Part shown: positions 1 to 8,146 of the stretch, piece after piece
Layout: each line of letters begins with the position of its first letter
How positions within the stretch are numbered: position 1 is the first letter of the stretch
IMG/VR virus record: IMGVR_UViG_3300025646_000117
Location: 1 to 39,627 of that record
Length of the DNA: 39,627 bases
From: a virus
Strand: one strand, 5' to 3'
Made by a program: the position numbers and the translations under genes
The notes under the pieces: generated by a model
What the model saw: the letters and a program-made list of their open reading frames with translations, nothing else
What the model was told of the DNA's origin: nothing
Database searches by the model: none

Positions 1-1
1 T

Positions 2-2137
2 ACAAAAACTGATACTTATCATAGAATTACTTCTTTGCCAGCAACAAACCAAATAGTAATAACAAGAAGTAGTGGTGAATCCTTAATAACAAATACCCAA
101 TTTGCTCTTATTGTTGCTCGTTCAACACCAATAAGTACTGGTTCTGGTAGTGAAACTGTTACAATTACTTGCTCAGAATCTCACGGATTATCTGTTGGTC
201 ATAAGGTTACTTTAATAAATTCATCTAATAATCGAGTTGGAGAATATATTGTAAGAACTGTTCCGAATGTAACTACATTTACAATTTCAACTTCTTCATC
301 AATAAGTGTTTCTGGTGGATATGTATTAAAGAATGGATTATCTTCAACCAATGGTTCAATAGAAAATAGTGAAAAAGATTTTTCTGTTAGAAACTTTACA
401 TTTTATGGTAGAGATAATTTAAAGTTAAACGCCGCAATCACTTCTACTACATCATCGTCAATTGGTGCTACTGTATTGACTGGTACAAGTATATTGACCA
501 GATTTAAAGTTGGTGATTATATTCAAATTGATGATGAAATTATGAGAATTGCTGGTAGTGGTAGTGGTACTACTTCAACAACATTTACAGTGATTCGTGG
601 TGTTTTTGGCACTAGAGCGAATACACATCTTATAAATTCTTTGATTAGAAAAATCAGTCCATTGGCAATTGAATTTAGAAGACCTTCTGTTCTTCGTGCT
701 TCTGGTCATACATTTGAATATCTTGGATTTGGTCCCGGTAACTATTCAACTGCTCTTCCACAAGTACAATTAAGAACTCTATCAGATAGAGAGTCATTCT
801 TAGCAAATTCCCAGGAAAAATCTTGTGGTATTGTTGTATATAATGGTATTAATAATAATGGAGATGTTTTCTTCGGAAATACAAAAACATCAGCATCTAG
901 TGGAGAAGTTATATCATATGATATTCCAAAACCATCTGTCTTAGGACAACAAGAATCATCAAACATTGCGATATTTGATGAAGTTACAATTAAACAAAGA
1001 TTGCTAGTTGAGGGAGGAAGTTCTGGAACTATTCTCTCACAATTTGATGGACCAGTTACATTCACCAATGATGTAAAAATTCGCGGAGATTTAAATCTTG
1101 AGGGTAATTTAAATGTTACAACACCAGATGACAGACCTATTGTAATTTCTGGAGATTATGAAATTACTGGAGATTTGGAAGTACAAGGTGGTACAACTTT
1201 AGATGGAGAAGTTATTGTAAACACTGGAATTGTTCCAGATGCTGATGAAGGTGCTTATATTGGAACTCCAGCACTCCCATTTAGTGAGGCGCATATTGGT
1301 GAAATTAGAATTGCTGATACTGATGATAATACAATTGATACTGCTACCGGAAATCTAGTATTATCAGCAACTGATGAGATTTCTATTCAGAAAAATACTA
1401 CAATAACTGGAAACTTAACTGTTGAAGGGACAATTAACTCAGATTTTTCAATTAGTTCTCCAAGCATTTCACCAGTAGGAACTATCGTTCTTTGGCCATC
1501 AAACACTGAACCAGAGAACTGGAAATTATGTAATGGAGCTGCTATTAGTAGGCAAGAATATTCTACTCTTTATAATAAAATTGGGGAAACTTATGGTAGT
1601 GGTAATGGTTCAACTACATTTAATTTGCCAGACTTAAGAGATTTATTTGTTGCTGGTGCTGGTCGCAATTATAATCTTGGTGGAACTGGAGGGGCAGATA
1701 CTGTTACTTTGGTAACGGCTAATATGCCGATTCATAATCATTCTGGTAGCACTATTGATGAGAACGGTTCTCATTCACACACAGTTACTGGCGGTTCCCA
1801 TAATCATGGAGGTTCTACTGGGAATAATAGTGTGGATCATAGTCATGGTGTTAGTATTCCATATGATACTAGAAACGAAAATCTAACAAATAGTGGAAAT
1901 GTATTAGTTCATAAGAGTGGACCAACTGGACCTACTAATACTGACTTTAAAACATATACAACTGGTGGCGCTTCATCTACCCATACACATTCAATAAGTT
2001 CAGAATCTCATACACATGATGTAAATCAACAAGGAACACACTCACATACATTTAAAATAGAATCAGAAGGTTCTAATGAGGCTCACGAAAATAGACCACC
2101 ATTTATAGCATTACACTATATTATAAGAGTATTATGA
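2..2137 (+). CDS. Tail fibre / short tail fibre protein with C-terminal Tail Collar domain (5' end outside window)
   Basis: The open frame runs from the window edge with no stop, so the gene is 5'-truncated; the internal TTG at 35 is not a credible start. The N-terminal half is a Ser/Thr/Gly-rich beta-repeat region. Positions 1477-1700 encode a Phage Tail Collar domain (GTIVLWPS, WKLCNGAAIS, FNLPDLRDLF). Then comes a His-rich stretch (about 1729-2060) with many HxH pairs such as NHNH- and SHTH-type motifs, which in T4 gp12-like fibres bind metal along the trimer axis. The end (ENRPPFIALHYIIRVL) is the usual C-terminus of collar proteins. Role: receptor-binding or baseplate-attached fibre (family knowledge). 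It is followed by another fibre gene with its own late-type promoter. Confidence 0.85.
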   Translation, partial: TKTDTYHRITSLPATNQIVITRSSGESLITNTQFALIVARSTPISTGSGSETVTITCSESHGLSVGHKVTLINSSNNRVGEYIVRTVPNVTTFTISTSSSISVSGGYVLKNGLSSTNGSIENSEKDFSVRNFTFYGRDNLKLNAAITSTTSSSIGATVLTGTSILTRFKVGDYIQIDDEIMRIAGSGSGTTSTTFTVIRGVFGTRANTHLINSLIRKISPLAIEFRRPSVLRASGHTFEYLGFGPGNYSTALPQVQLRTLSDRESFLANSQEKSCGIVVYNGINNNGDVFFGNTKTSASSGEVISYDIPKPSVLGQQESSNIAIFDEVTIKQRLLVEGGSSGTILSQFDGPVTFTNDVKIRGDLNLEGNLNVTTPDDRPIVISGDYEITGDLEVQGGTTLDGEVIVNTGIVPDADEGAYIGTPALPFSEAHIGEIRIADTDDNTIDTATGNLVLSATDEISIQKNTTITGNLTVEGTINSDFSISSPSISPVGTIVLWPSNTEPENWKLCNGAAISRQEYSTLYNKIGETYGSGNGSTTFNLPDLRDLFVAGAGRNYNLGGTGGADTVTLVTANMPIHNHSGSTIDENGSHSHTVTGGSHNHGGSTGNNSVDHSHGVSIPYDTRNENLTNSGNVLVHKSGPTGPTNTDFKTYTTGGASSTHTHSISSESHTHDVNQQGTHSHTFKIESEGSNEAHENRPPFIALHYIIRVL

Positions 2138-2152
2138 TAATGAACATATCTT

Positions 2153-2160
2153 CTAAATAC
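2153..2160 (+). promoter_or_regulatory. Putative T4-type late promoter octamer (CTAAATAC)
   Basis: CTAAATAC lies 19 nt before the start of the downstream fibre gene. It resembles the cyanophage version of the T4 late -10 box (TATAAATA) used by the gp55-type sigma factor. The same octamer or a close variant precedes other structural genes in this window, but a single 8-mer is weak evidence. Confidence 0.45.
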
Positions 2161-2179
2161 TTAAAAAATAGCGTATAAA

Positions 2180-4027
2180 ATGGCAACTAGAATAAAGTCA
2201 TTTAATTTAAGAAATGGTGTTCAGGTTGATAATGATAATTTCGTAGTAAATAGTTTGGGATTGGTTGGAATTGGAACAACAATTCCAACTGAAATTCTTG
2301 ATGTTTATGGTGGTAATATTAAAACTGAACAGGGTGTTATTGCCAATAATTTGGAAGTAGTAAATTCCAATGTAACTGGGATTTTAACTTCAAATTCTTT
2401 AGATATTACTTCACAAATTAATATTGGTATAACCTCCATTTCTTCTGGAATTATTACAGCAACAACTGGAGTTGTAACATATTATGGTGATGGTGGTAGT
2501 TTATCAAACTTACCAACCTCACAATGGTTAGATGTTGATGTTGGCCTTGGTTTTACAAGCATATACGCTCAAGGATTTGTTGGAGTTGGAACTGTAGATC
2601 CAAGATACCTATTTCAAGTAGGTGGTAATAATAATATAGGTGTTTTTCAAAATGGTGTTGGAATTGATGGAGATGGAAATATAAGAGCAACTGGAGTAAT
2701 AACTGCGTCACAATTTTCTGGAGATGGTTCTCTATTAACCAATGTAAACGCGAATAATATATCTTCAGGAACGATAAGCAATTCTTCACTTCCAAATGAT
2801 ATAAATGTATCTGGAATTATAACGGCACAAACTTATTTTAGCGGAAATCTAGTTGGAATTGCTGATACTGCTACTGATTTAGAACCAACATCAAGTATTA
2901 CCATTCAAGGAATTAAAGTAACTGGTGTTTCAACAGCAGATACTTTATTGAATGTTAATGGTTCAATTTCTGTTGGTACTATATCACCTAATGCTGATAT
3001 TCAAGTAACTAGGAGCGGGATAAGTTCCGTAAGATTGACAAGTAACGGTAGTTTCCCCTCTATCATAACGCTAGGTAGAAACCAAACTTCCAATTTCACA
3101 AATAATGGACAAATTAGATATGGAAATACTGATGCAGTATATTCAAGAAGTACGGAGCAAAGTTTAGATTTTATTAATTTTGGTACTGGAAATATTAATT
3201 TCTATAATAATTCTGGAATAGTTGGACCTTCTGGAAATTATTACTGGCATTCTGGAACTTCAATTAGCAGAATGATTTTGACTTCTGATGGAAAACTTGG
3301 AATTGGTCAAAATTTAGAAACTGTAAATTTAAATAATACTCTTCACGTTGTAGGAACTTCCACAGTAACAAGTAATTCTTATGTTGGTGCTAGTTTATTT
3401 GTAAATACAAATGCTACTGTTGGTGGCAATTTGAGTGCAAACCAATTGAATATTCCAAATTCATATTTTAGTTCAACTAGAGTTGGAATACTTACATCAA
3501 ATGCTTCATATTCGTTCCAAGTTGGTGCCAATCCATTAGTATCTGGTGGAGGCGTATCAATTGAAAATGATGGATTTGTTAGAATTAGAAATGATATCTC
3601 TACAGTACGAAATATTAATTCTACTGGGATTGTAACAACTTCTGGTCTAGATGTTAATGGTAGTGGTGACTTTAGTGATTCAATCTCTGTTGCTTCTTCT
3701 ATCACTAGTGATAGTTCTTACAGCAATAATTTCTATGGAAATGGTTCTAATATTACAGATTTAAATCTGGATAATGTTACAAATGGATCCATATCTGGAA
3801 GTAGAATTAATTCAGATATTAATATTGTGGGGATTATTACAGCTTCTAAATTAGATGGAAGTGAGATAAAATATGATGAAATGATAATTAAATCCGGAGA
3901 AAATCCAGGTATACCAACAGAAACTACTTCATTAAGTATTTTTTATAAAACAAATACAAATGAATTAATCTTTTTTGTAGAAGATCCAATATCTGGTATT
4001 GTATCTACTTCATTAAGTTTGTCTTAA
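2180..4027 (+). CDS. Tail fibre-like structural protein built of degenerate beta repeats
   Basis: 615 aa. The protein is made of imperfect repeats of the cyanomyovirus fibre type: FSGDGSLLTNV, YGDGGSLSNL and FYGNGSNITDL recur alongside VGIGTTIPTEILDV- and GIITA-type strings. These are typical of long trimeric fibre or chaperone-type proteins of T4-like cyanophages (family knowledge). Composition is Ser/Asn/Gly/Thr/Ile rich with almost no Cys. ATG at 2180 follows a late-type octamer, and the next unit is separated by a perfect palindrome at 4072-4097. Probably a virion protein; its exact place (tail fibre or whisker) cannot be told. Confidence 0.75.
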   Translation: MATRIKSFNLRNGVQVDNDNFVVNSLGLVGIGTTIPTEILDVYGGNIKTEQGVIANNLEVVNSNVTGILTSNSLDITSQINIGITSISSGIITATTGVVTYYGDGGSLSNLPTSQWLDVDVGLGFTSIYAQGFVGVGTVDPRYLFQVGGNNNIGVFQNGVGIDGDGNIRATGVITASQFSGDGSLLTNVNANNISSGTISNSSLPNDINVSGIITAQTYFSGNLVGIADTATDLEPTSSITIQGIKVTGVSTADTLLNVNGSISVGTISPNADIQVTRSGISSVRLTSNGSFPSIITLGRNQTSNFTNNGQIRYGNTDAVYSRSTEQSLDFINFGTGNINFYNNSGIVGPSGNYYWHSGTSISRMILTSDGKLGIGQNLETVNLNNTLHVVGTSTVTSNSYVGASLFVNTNATVGGNLSANQLNIPNSYFSSTRVGILTSNASYSFQVGANPLVSGGGVSIENDGFVRIRNDISTVRNINSTGIVTTSGLDVNGSGDFSDSISVASSITSDSSYSNNFYGNGSNITDLNLDNVTNGSISGSRINSDINIVGIITASKLDGSEIKYDEMIIKSGENPGIPTETTSLSIFYKTNTNELIFFVEDPISGIVSTSLSLS

Positions 4028-4071
4028 TTTTTATCTTCAAACCTGACAAACCTATCCTACTCACGATATGA

Positions 4072-4097
4072 CTTCTTGTCAAGGCCTTGACAAGAAG
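4072..4097. terminator. Perfect 13-bp palindrome, probable (bidirectional) terminator
   Basis: CTTCTTGTCAAGG is followed immediately by its exact reverse complement and then ATTTTTG, giving a strong stem with a short U tract on the + strand. It separates the late fibre genes from the next unit. The right arm contains TTGACA with TATCTT 17 nt on, so it may also serve as a promoter, as in the fused elements elsewhere in the window. Confidence 0.6.
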
Positions 4098-4136
4098 ATT
4101 TTTGTATGATATCTTTTTATTCTTAAAAGTTTTGTT

Positions 4137-4628
4137 ATGAATCCTAAGGTAGTAGAAAGACACAGATATAATAAAGACCAAATAATTCAAACTAGAAGAT
4201 TCATATTCACTCCATATTCTTATAGTGAAAAGAATATGAGTCTAGTTGTAGGATTAATTCGTAGGAATCTTACTCCAGACCTTTTAAAGGGAAGAAAAAG
4301 GTTAATGTATCCAGAAGATACTAAAACCAATCGTTGTTATGGACATTGCTATCATTCAACTCAAGCACTTTATTATTTGATGGACACTGATAAATTAGTT
4401 CCTATGAGTGCTGAAGATTATCGTGGAGAAAAACATTGGTGGTTACAGGATGGTGAGAAGATTTATGATGTAACTGCTGAGCAGTATTATTGCGTTGGCA
4501 AACTTCCACCATACCAAGATGGTAAAAAAAGTTCTTGGTATGGTTGGAAAGGAAGACCTCAACAGATTTCACTAGATTTGATGGTTAGGGTTCTTGGTAA
4601 AGATAAGGTTAAAGATTTAACAATCTAG
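4137..4628 (+). CDS. Hypothetical protein with Cys/His motifs (CYGHCYHST, HWW)
   Basis: 163 aa, not confidently recognised. Visible motifs are CYGHCYHSTQALYYLM, then HWWLQDGEKIYDVTAEQY and a terminal basic region. The order Cys, helix, His-Trp-Trp, Asp (KIYDVTAEQ) resembles the layout of small papain/transglutaminase-like folds, but this is inference from pattern only. It stands alone between a palindrome upstream and the promoter hairpin at 4641-4685. Confidence 0.7.
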   Translation: MNPKVVERHRYNKDQIIQTRRFIFTPYSYSEKNMSLVVGLIRRNLTPDLLKGRKRLMYPEDTKTNRCYGHCYHSTQALYYLMDTDKLVPMSAEDYRGEKHWWLQDGEKIYDVTAEQYYCVGKLPPYQDGKKSSWYGWKGRPQQISLDLMVRVLGKDKVKDLTI

Positions 4629-4640
4629 GCCAACTCCATA

Positions 4641-4685
4641 ACTGTCACAAGCCCCCTTGCGGTTCCCCCGTAAGGGGGTTATTAT
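4641..4685 (+). promoter_or_regulatory. Box + hairpin + promoter module driving the helicase gene
   Basis: ACTGTCACA (4641-4649) is followed after 7 nt by TTGCGG (4657-4662), 17 nt, then TATTAT (4680-4685). An 11-bp stem (4652-4662 with 4668-4678, one G.U pair, 5-nt loop) contains the -35 hexamer. The expected transcript start (about 4692) leaves a leader of only a few nucleotides before ATG 4699. Confidence 0.65.
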
Positions 4686-4698
4686 GTATTCATACGAA

Positions 4699-5934
4699 AT
4701 GAGGTCTGTGATTCAACTCCGTCCCCACCAACAAAAAGCACTGGATGCCCTCGCCAAGTATAGCAAGGGTATCTGTGTGTTTCCCACCGGCGGTGGTAAA
4801 ACCAATGTGGGTATCTTCGATGCTATTCGCGTTTTTCAGTCTAAGACTCCTCAGACTGTCGTAGTTGTTGCTCCTCGCATTCTGCTTGCTGAGCAACTTT
4901 CTTCTGAGTATCTTGAGTTCATCACCAATGCTGCTGTGATGCACGTTCATAGTGGTGAAACTCATCACTACTCCAGCACCAAGCCAGACACCATCTACAA
5001 CTGGTTCCAGAACACTGCTGGGCACAAACTCATCTTCACCACCTACAACTCCCTACAGCGTCTTGTGGATGCCGATGTGGTGGTCGATACCATCTATTTC
5101 GATGAGGCACATAACAGCATTCAGCGTCACTTCTTCCCTGCTGTAGAGCACTTCAGTCAGGAAGCATCCCGCTGCTATTTCTTCACCGCTACTCCTAAGT
5201 ATTCGGTGACTATCGGCAAACCTGGGATGAACGACACTGATGTGTATGGTCAAATCATCGCTAAGGTTCCTGCACCTGAACTGGTGAATGGTGGTTACAT
5301 CATTCCCCCTAAGGTGATTGCGAAGCAACTGCAGATGGTGCAGAAAGGTGATGATATTGCTCAGCGTGACCGCGACAATCTTCTGGAAGTTCTGGAAGAG
5401 AATCCCGTCAATAAGATTCTGATTTGTGCGAAGGCAACCAAGCACATCATCGGTCTTCTGTCTGAAACTGATTTCGCTGAGGTTGTTGCTGAGCAGGGTT
5501 ACTCTGTGATGCACATCACTGCGAAGCACGGTGGTTTCATCGACGGGGAGAAGGTCAACCGTGAGGTGTTTTTCGACACTCTGAACGCTTGGGGTCGTGA
5601 CCCTCAGAAGAAGTTTATTGTTCTTCACCACAGCATTCTTGCTGAAGGCATCAACATTTCTGCTCTTGAGGCAGTTGTGTTTATGCGGGATATGGACATT
5701 GTGGGTATCGGTCAGACTGTTGGCCGTACTCTGCGTCTGCATCCCGATGATGCTGCTGGTATTCGTAACGGCAGCATTGTTCCTGGTCAACTGGAGCAAT
5801 ACACCAAATCTTTCGGTCTGGTGATTGTTCCTGTGTTTTCCAAGGCAACTGCCTCTGCTGCGAAGAAAGTCCAGAATGTTGTGGACATTATCTTTGAGCA
5901 GGGGGACGTTGCGGTGAGCACCATCCGCCGCTGA
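4699..5934 (+). CDS. uvsW: UvsW-like superfamily 2 DNA/RNA helicase
   Basis: 411 aa from ATG 4699. SF2 motifs are in order: Q-motif-like RPHQQKAL (8-15), Walker A FPTGGGKT (28-35), motif Ia VVVAPRILLAEQL, DEAH box (135-138), TAT motif III (about 163) and motif VI GQTVGRTLRL (about 338). In T4, UvsW unwinds branched DNA and R-loops and drives the switch from origin- to recombination-dependent replication; that role here is inference. ATG 4684 and TTG 4657 are in frame but lie inside the promoter at 4641-4685, so 4699 is preferred. The gene is clearly GC-richer and uses more C-ending codons than its AT-rich neighbours. The symbol is by similarity; other phage SF2 helicases are possible. Confidence 0.8.
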   Translation: MRSVIQLRPHQQKALDALAKYSKGICVFPTGGGKTNVGIFDAIRVFQSKTPQTVVVVAPRILLAEQLSSEYLEFITNAAVMHVHSGETHHYSSTKPDTIYNWFQNTAGHKLIFTTYNSLQRLVDADVVVDTIYFDEAHNSIQRHFFPAVEHFSQEASRCYFFTATPKYSVTIGKPGMNDTDVYGQIIAKVPAPELVNGGYIIPPKVIAKQLQMVQKGDDIAQRDRDNLLEVLEENPVNKILICAKATKHIIGLLSETDFAEVVAEQGYSVMHITAKHGGFIDGEKVNREVFFDTLNAWGRDPQKKFIVLHHSILAEGINISALEAVVFMRDMDIVGIGQTVGRTLRLHPDDAAGIRNGSIVPGQLEQYTKSFGLVIVPVFSKATASAAKKVQNVVDIIFEQGDVAVSTIRR

Positions 5935-5950
5935 GGCGGGGTGCATCTCA

Positions 5951-6115
5951 ATGAGAACTCAGATGGCCACTAGAGCAAAAACGGGATTTTCTGCGAATTC
6001 TACGCAGAAGGTCCTGTTGCCCATTTCCCGCAATAAAAACGCGGCAGAATCGGTTTTTATCGCTTTGACCGATGCAATTATCAAGATTGGTATTTTCTTG
6101 ATAGTCCTGTGTTGA
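5951..6115 (+). CDS. Small hypothetical protein with C-terminal hydrophobic helix
   Basis: 54 aa. The N-terminus is basic and Thr/Ser rich; the end (AIIKIGIFLIVLC) could be a single membrane-anchoring segment. It lies 16 nt after the helicase gene and shares its higher GC. No convincing ribosome site and no recognised family; a longer reverse-strand frame over the same DNA is judged a shadow. Confidence 0.4.
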   Translation: MRTQMATRAKTGFSANSTQKVLLPISRNKNAAESVFIALTDAIIKIGIFLIVLC

Positions 6116-6127
6116 GACGGTCTAAAA

Positions 6128-6171
6128 ACTGTCACACACCACTTGACACCTTCACCCTTTTCTCCTAAACT
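6128..6171 (+). promoter_or_regulatory. Promoter with upstream ACTGTCACA box
   Basis: ACTGTCACA (6128-6136), 6 nt, perfect TTGACA (6143-6148), 17 nt, TAAACT (6166-6171). This is the only box-type promoter here without an obvious hairpin around the -35. It starts the small-gene train beginning at 6196. Confidence 0.65.
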
Positions 6172-6195
6172 ACTACAGTAAACACAAAAAAGATT

Positions 6196-6348
6196 ATGTC
6201 TTCTCCCACCTGGACTGTTACCATCGGCATTAGTGGTGCAACTTATGAAGTTCAGATTCCTGGAACTTCCTATAGGCAAGTAGAGCAGATTGCTAAGCAA
6301 CAATATCCTGGTTGCCGTGTTTGGAGTTGCAAACCAAACCGTCTATGA
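6196..6348 (+). CDS. Small hypothetical protein
   Basis: 50 aa, first gene after the promoter at 6128-6171. It is a compact sequence with SGATYEVQIPG, SYRQVEQIAKQQYPGCRVWS and two Cys. No known family recognised. Its stop overlaps the next start by 4 nt (ATGA), indicating translational coupling. Confidence 0.65.
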   Translation: MSSPTWTVTIGISGATYEVQIPGTSYRQVEQIAKQQYPGCRVWSCKPNRL

Positions 6349-6575
6349 GTATTCCAAATTCAACAATCTTGGACCCAGTTTCTTATGAACCTGGGTTCAT
6401 TTCTAAATGTGGAGAATGGGTCGTTGTTCCCTATGGAAGTCGCTTTATGCTAATCCACAAAGGTCAACAAGTTCAAATCGCAAACTCTATTAAAAGTGCT
6501 AAGAGTCACATTGAAAGGCATCTAAAAGCACAAAAAAAGAATAACAGTTCTGCTACTCTTGAAGAACATCTATGA
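6345..6575 (+). CDS. Small hypothetical protein
   Basis: 76 aa starting at the ATGA overlap at 6345, which is preferred over an in-frame upstream ATG at 6312 inside the previous gene. It has a central GEWVVVPYGSRFMLIHKGQQV beta-like segment and a Lys-rich C-terminal helix. Unrecognised. Followed by another 4-nt overlap. Confidence 0.65.
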   Translation: MSIPNSTILDPVSYEPGFISKCGEWVVVPYGSRFMLIHKGQQVQIANSIKSAKSHIERHLKAQKKNNSSATLEEHL

Positions 6576-6772
6576 ATCGTTTTATTCCATTAATTTTAGT
6601 TTTCTTTACTACACCTGCCTTTGCAGAATCTATGCTTATTCAGATTAATCCGAATAGAATGTGTGCTGCTATTGTAGGTATTCCCTATGCTTCGGATAAT
6701 TTTTCTGATGAAGAATGGGAAGAATTTAAGGAATGTGTAAATTATTTCTATCAATACAAAGATGTTGAATGA
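6572..6772 (+). CDS. Small secreted (signal-peptide) protein
   Basis: 66 aa. The first 18 residues (MNRFIPLILVFFTTPAFA) form a classic Sec signal peptide with an AxA-type cleavage site before ESML. The mature peptide is about 48 aa, acidic, with two Cys (MCAAIVG, FKECVNYF) that could form a disulfide in the periplasm. Coupled by 4-nt overlaps to both neighbours. Function unknown; an envelope or exclusion role would be speculation. Confidence 0.65.
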   Translation: MNRFIPLILVFFTTPAFAESMLIQINPNRMCAAIVGIPYASDNFSDEEWEEFKECVNYFYQYKDVE

Positions 6773-6981
6773 CTAAAAATTTTACTCAAACGTGCCATAA
6801 CCCATACGACAGGCACACCTACACGATAAATTTAAAAAATGGAAAATCTGTCAACTTTGACGACTTTGAATCTGCAAGAGAATATTGGTGGTCTTATAGA
6901 GAAATTCCCAATTACCTTGATTTTATTGTTGTTAATGATAGAAAAAGTGCTAGGAAATCTGGTGGAAAAGGATTTGCATAA
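6769..6981 (+). CDS. Small hypothetical protein
   Basis: 70 aa, beginning ATGACTAA in the 4-nt overlap. Contains TINLKNGKSVNFDDFESAREYWW and a basic tail (RKSARKSGGKGFA). No family recognised. The stop overlaps an ATAAATAG octamer. Confidence 0.6.
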   Translation: MTKNFTQTCHNPYDRHTYTINLKNGKSVNFDDFESAREYWWSYREIPNYLDFIVVNDRKSARKSGGKGFA

Positions 6982-6988
6982 TAAATAG
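6981..6988 (+). promoter_or_regulatory. Possible late-type promoter octamer (ATAAATAG)
   Basis: ATAAATAG lies 17 nt before ATG 7006 and close to a good Shine-Dalgarno (AAGGAG). It matches the T4 late octamer pattern loosely, and in DNA this AT-rich it may be chance. Confidence 0.25.
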
Positions 6989-7005
6989 CAAAAAGGAGAA
7001 TCTAA

Positions 7006-7242
7006 ATGAATACCTTTCAATCAATATGCCTCATTATATTTGGAGTGATTGCCTATATGATGATTCTTGATAAGAATGTTGGAGAATATCTGACCCTTAT
7101 CTTCAAAATAATGAAGGTCAACCTTGAAAGGTACATTTGGATGATTCGATTTCACCCACGCAATCCAATCACAAATTTGATTAAGAAGTGGGAATATGAG
7201 AAACTTGCAAAGGAACTTGAGAAAGAATTTGGGGAATCTTGA
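7006..7242 (+). CDS. Small membrane protein
   Basis: 78 aa preceded by AAGGAGAA. Residues about 5-20 (QSICLIIFGVIAYMMIL) form one transmembrane helix. The rest is amphipathic and ends in a charged helix (KWEYEKLAKELEKEFGES). Likely inner-membrane anchored; function unknown. Confidence 0.65.
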   Translation: MNTFQSICLIIFGVIAYMMILDKNVGEYLTLIFKIMKVNLERYIWMIRFHPRNPITNLIKKWEYEKLAKELEKEFGES

Positions 7243-7463
7243 AAAAGTATAAAGCAACTGCTTGGAGAATTATTGCTAAGGCTCTTGGTGAAAAATCTGG
7301 AAAGACTGATAGTGAGGCGGATAAAATTGCTTTTATCCGTCTTTTGATTATGATACAATTAATTACAACTAACGGGTTCATTATTGCAAATGCAATAAGG
7401 CATTGGAATGATATTGACTATGGAACTACTCAAACAAAAGTGGAATGTTCAAAAACTAAATAG
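7239..7463 (+). CDS. Small hypothetical protein with TTG start and hydrophobic helix
   Basis: 74 aa from TTG 7239, which overlaps the previous stop by 4 nt; a GGGG run lies upstream. Starts KKYKATAWRIIAKALGEKS, then a hydrophobic stretch (FIRLLIMIQLITTNGFIIANAI) that may span the membrane. Unrecognised. It overlaps the next gene by about 44 nt. Confidence 0.5.
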   Translation: MKKYKATAWRIIAKALGEKSGKTDSEADKIAFIRLLIMIQLITTNGFIIANAIRHWNDIDYGTTQTKVECSKTK

Positions 7464-7605
7464 AGTTCTTATCGCAAGATTGATAGGGGAGTTAGAAGGT
7501 GTATCATATTTACTTGACTGCTTAGACGAAGAAGACTATAATACGGTTAGAGACCTACTCTCTAAATACTACGATTATTATTTTTCTTTGCCTAAAAATG
7601 AATGA
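7420..7605 (+). CDS. Small acidic hypothetical protein
   Basis: 61 aa from ATG 7420; an in-frame ATG at 7408 is also possible. Helical N-terminus (MELLKQKWNVQKLNRVLIA), then an acidic, Tyr-rich end (DCLDEEDYNTVRDLLSKYY). Unrecognised. A 4-nt overlap follows. Confidence 0.55.
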   Translation: MELLKQKWNVQKLNRVLIARLIGELEGVSYLLDCLDEEDYNTVRDLLSKYYDYYFSLPKNE

Positions 7606-7802
7606 ACTACGCACCATATTCGCCTGAATGGCATCGCAAAAGGTATCTTAAAGAAGCATTAGATTCTTATCTTGACGATTATGTCGATAATGAAATAATT
7701 CTAAATGATATTTTAGATATTCTTTATGAAAGGTCTGAATGCTCTTATAATGATTTCAGTCGTACATTGGACCTTGAAAGTCGTATACACGCAAATAAAT
7801 AG
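7602..7802 (+). CDS. Small hypothetical protein
   Basis: 66 aa beginning in the ATGA overlap. HRKRYLKEALDSYLDDYVDNE and an all-helical look; no family recognised. Last gene before a 20-nt gap. Confidence 0.6.
   Translation: MNYAPYSPEWHRKRYLKEALDSYLDDYVDNEIILNDILDILYERSECSYNDFSRTLDLESRIHANK
7795..7802 (+). promoter_or_regulatory. Possible late-type promoter octamer (ATAAATAG)
   Basis: Octamer overlapping the stop of the previous gene and 20 nt before ATG 7823. Same pattern as at 6981; low certainty. Confidence 0.2.
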
Positions 7803-7822
7803 TACCATATCTGGAGACACAA

Positions 7823-8146
7823 ATGCTTTCCACACAATATCGTATAAGAATGCAAAGAATTTGTGAAGCAATTGAGTTGGGGGAACCTGTTCAACTTCAT
7901 GAAATGATATGGGCAGAGAAACTTGCAAAAGCAAATGGACATGCCCGTACTATGCTGAATCAAGCAAGAAGAAAGGCACAAAATCCAGATATGGACCAAG
8001 ATGGTTTGGACGGATTCCTAAATGGCCTTGATTTAGGTGACCCAGACCCAAGCAATCATCGCACAGGATTTAGTAGTGCTGATGAGATTGCCGATTGGTT
8101 TACAAGAGACGATACCGACACTGATGAATGGAGGCGGCGTGACTAA
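7823..8146 (+). CDS. Small hypothetical protein with helical N-terminus and acidic C-terminus
   Basis: 107 aa with GGAG 8 nt upstream. The first 60 residues are predicted helical (QYRIRMQRICEAIELGE, LHEMIWAEKLAKANGHARTMLNQARRKA). The rest is Asp/Gly rich (GLDGFLNGLDLGDPDPSNHRTGF). This type of protein is common in cyanomyoviruses but has no assigned role. Overlaps the glutaredoxin start by 8 nt. Confidence 0.65.
   Translation: MLSTQYRIRMQRICEAIELGEPVQLHEMIWAEKLAKANGHARTMLNQARRKAQNPDMDQDGLDGFLNGLDLGDPDPSNHRTGFSSADEIADWFTRDDTDTDEWRRRD

Noticed and set aside
4657-4698. TTG 4657 or ATG 4684 as the helicase start
   Set aside because: Both lie upstream of or inside the -10 of the promoter expected to drive the gene; ATG 4699 is the first start in the predicted transcript.
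5053-5946. 297-aa open frame on the reverse strand opposite the helicase
   Set aside because: It is the mirror of a well-supported SF2 helicase with all motifs; no ribosome site, no recognisable domain and His/Asn-rich antisense-type composition.
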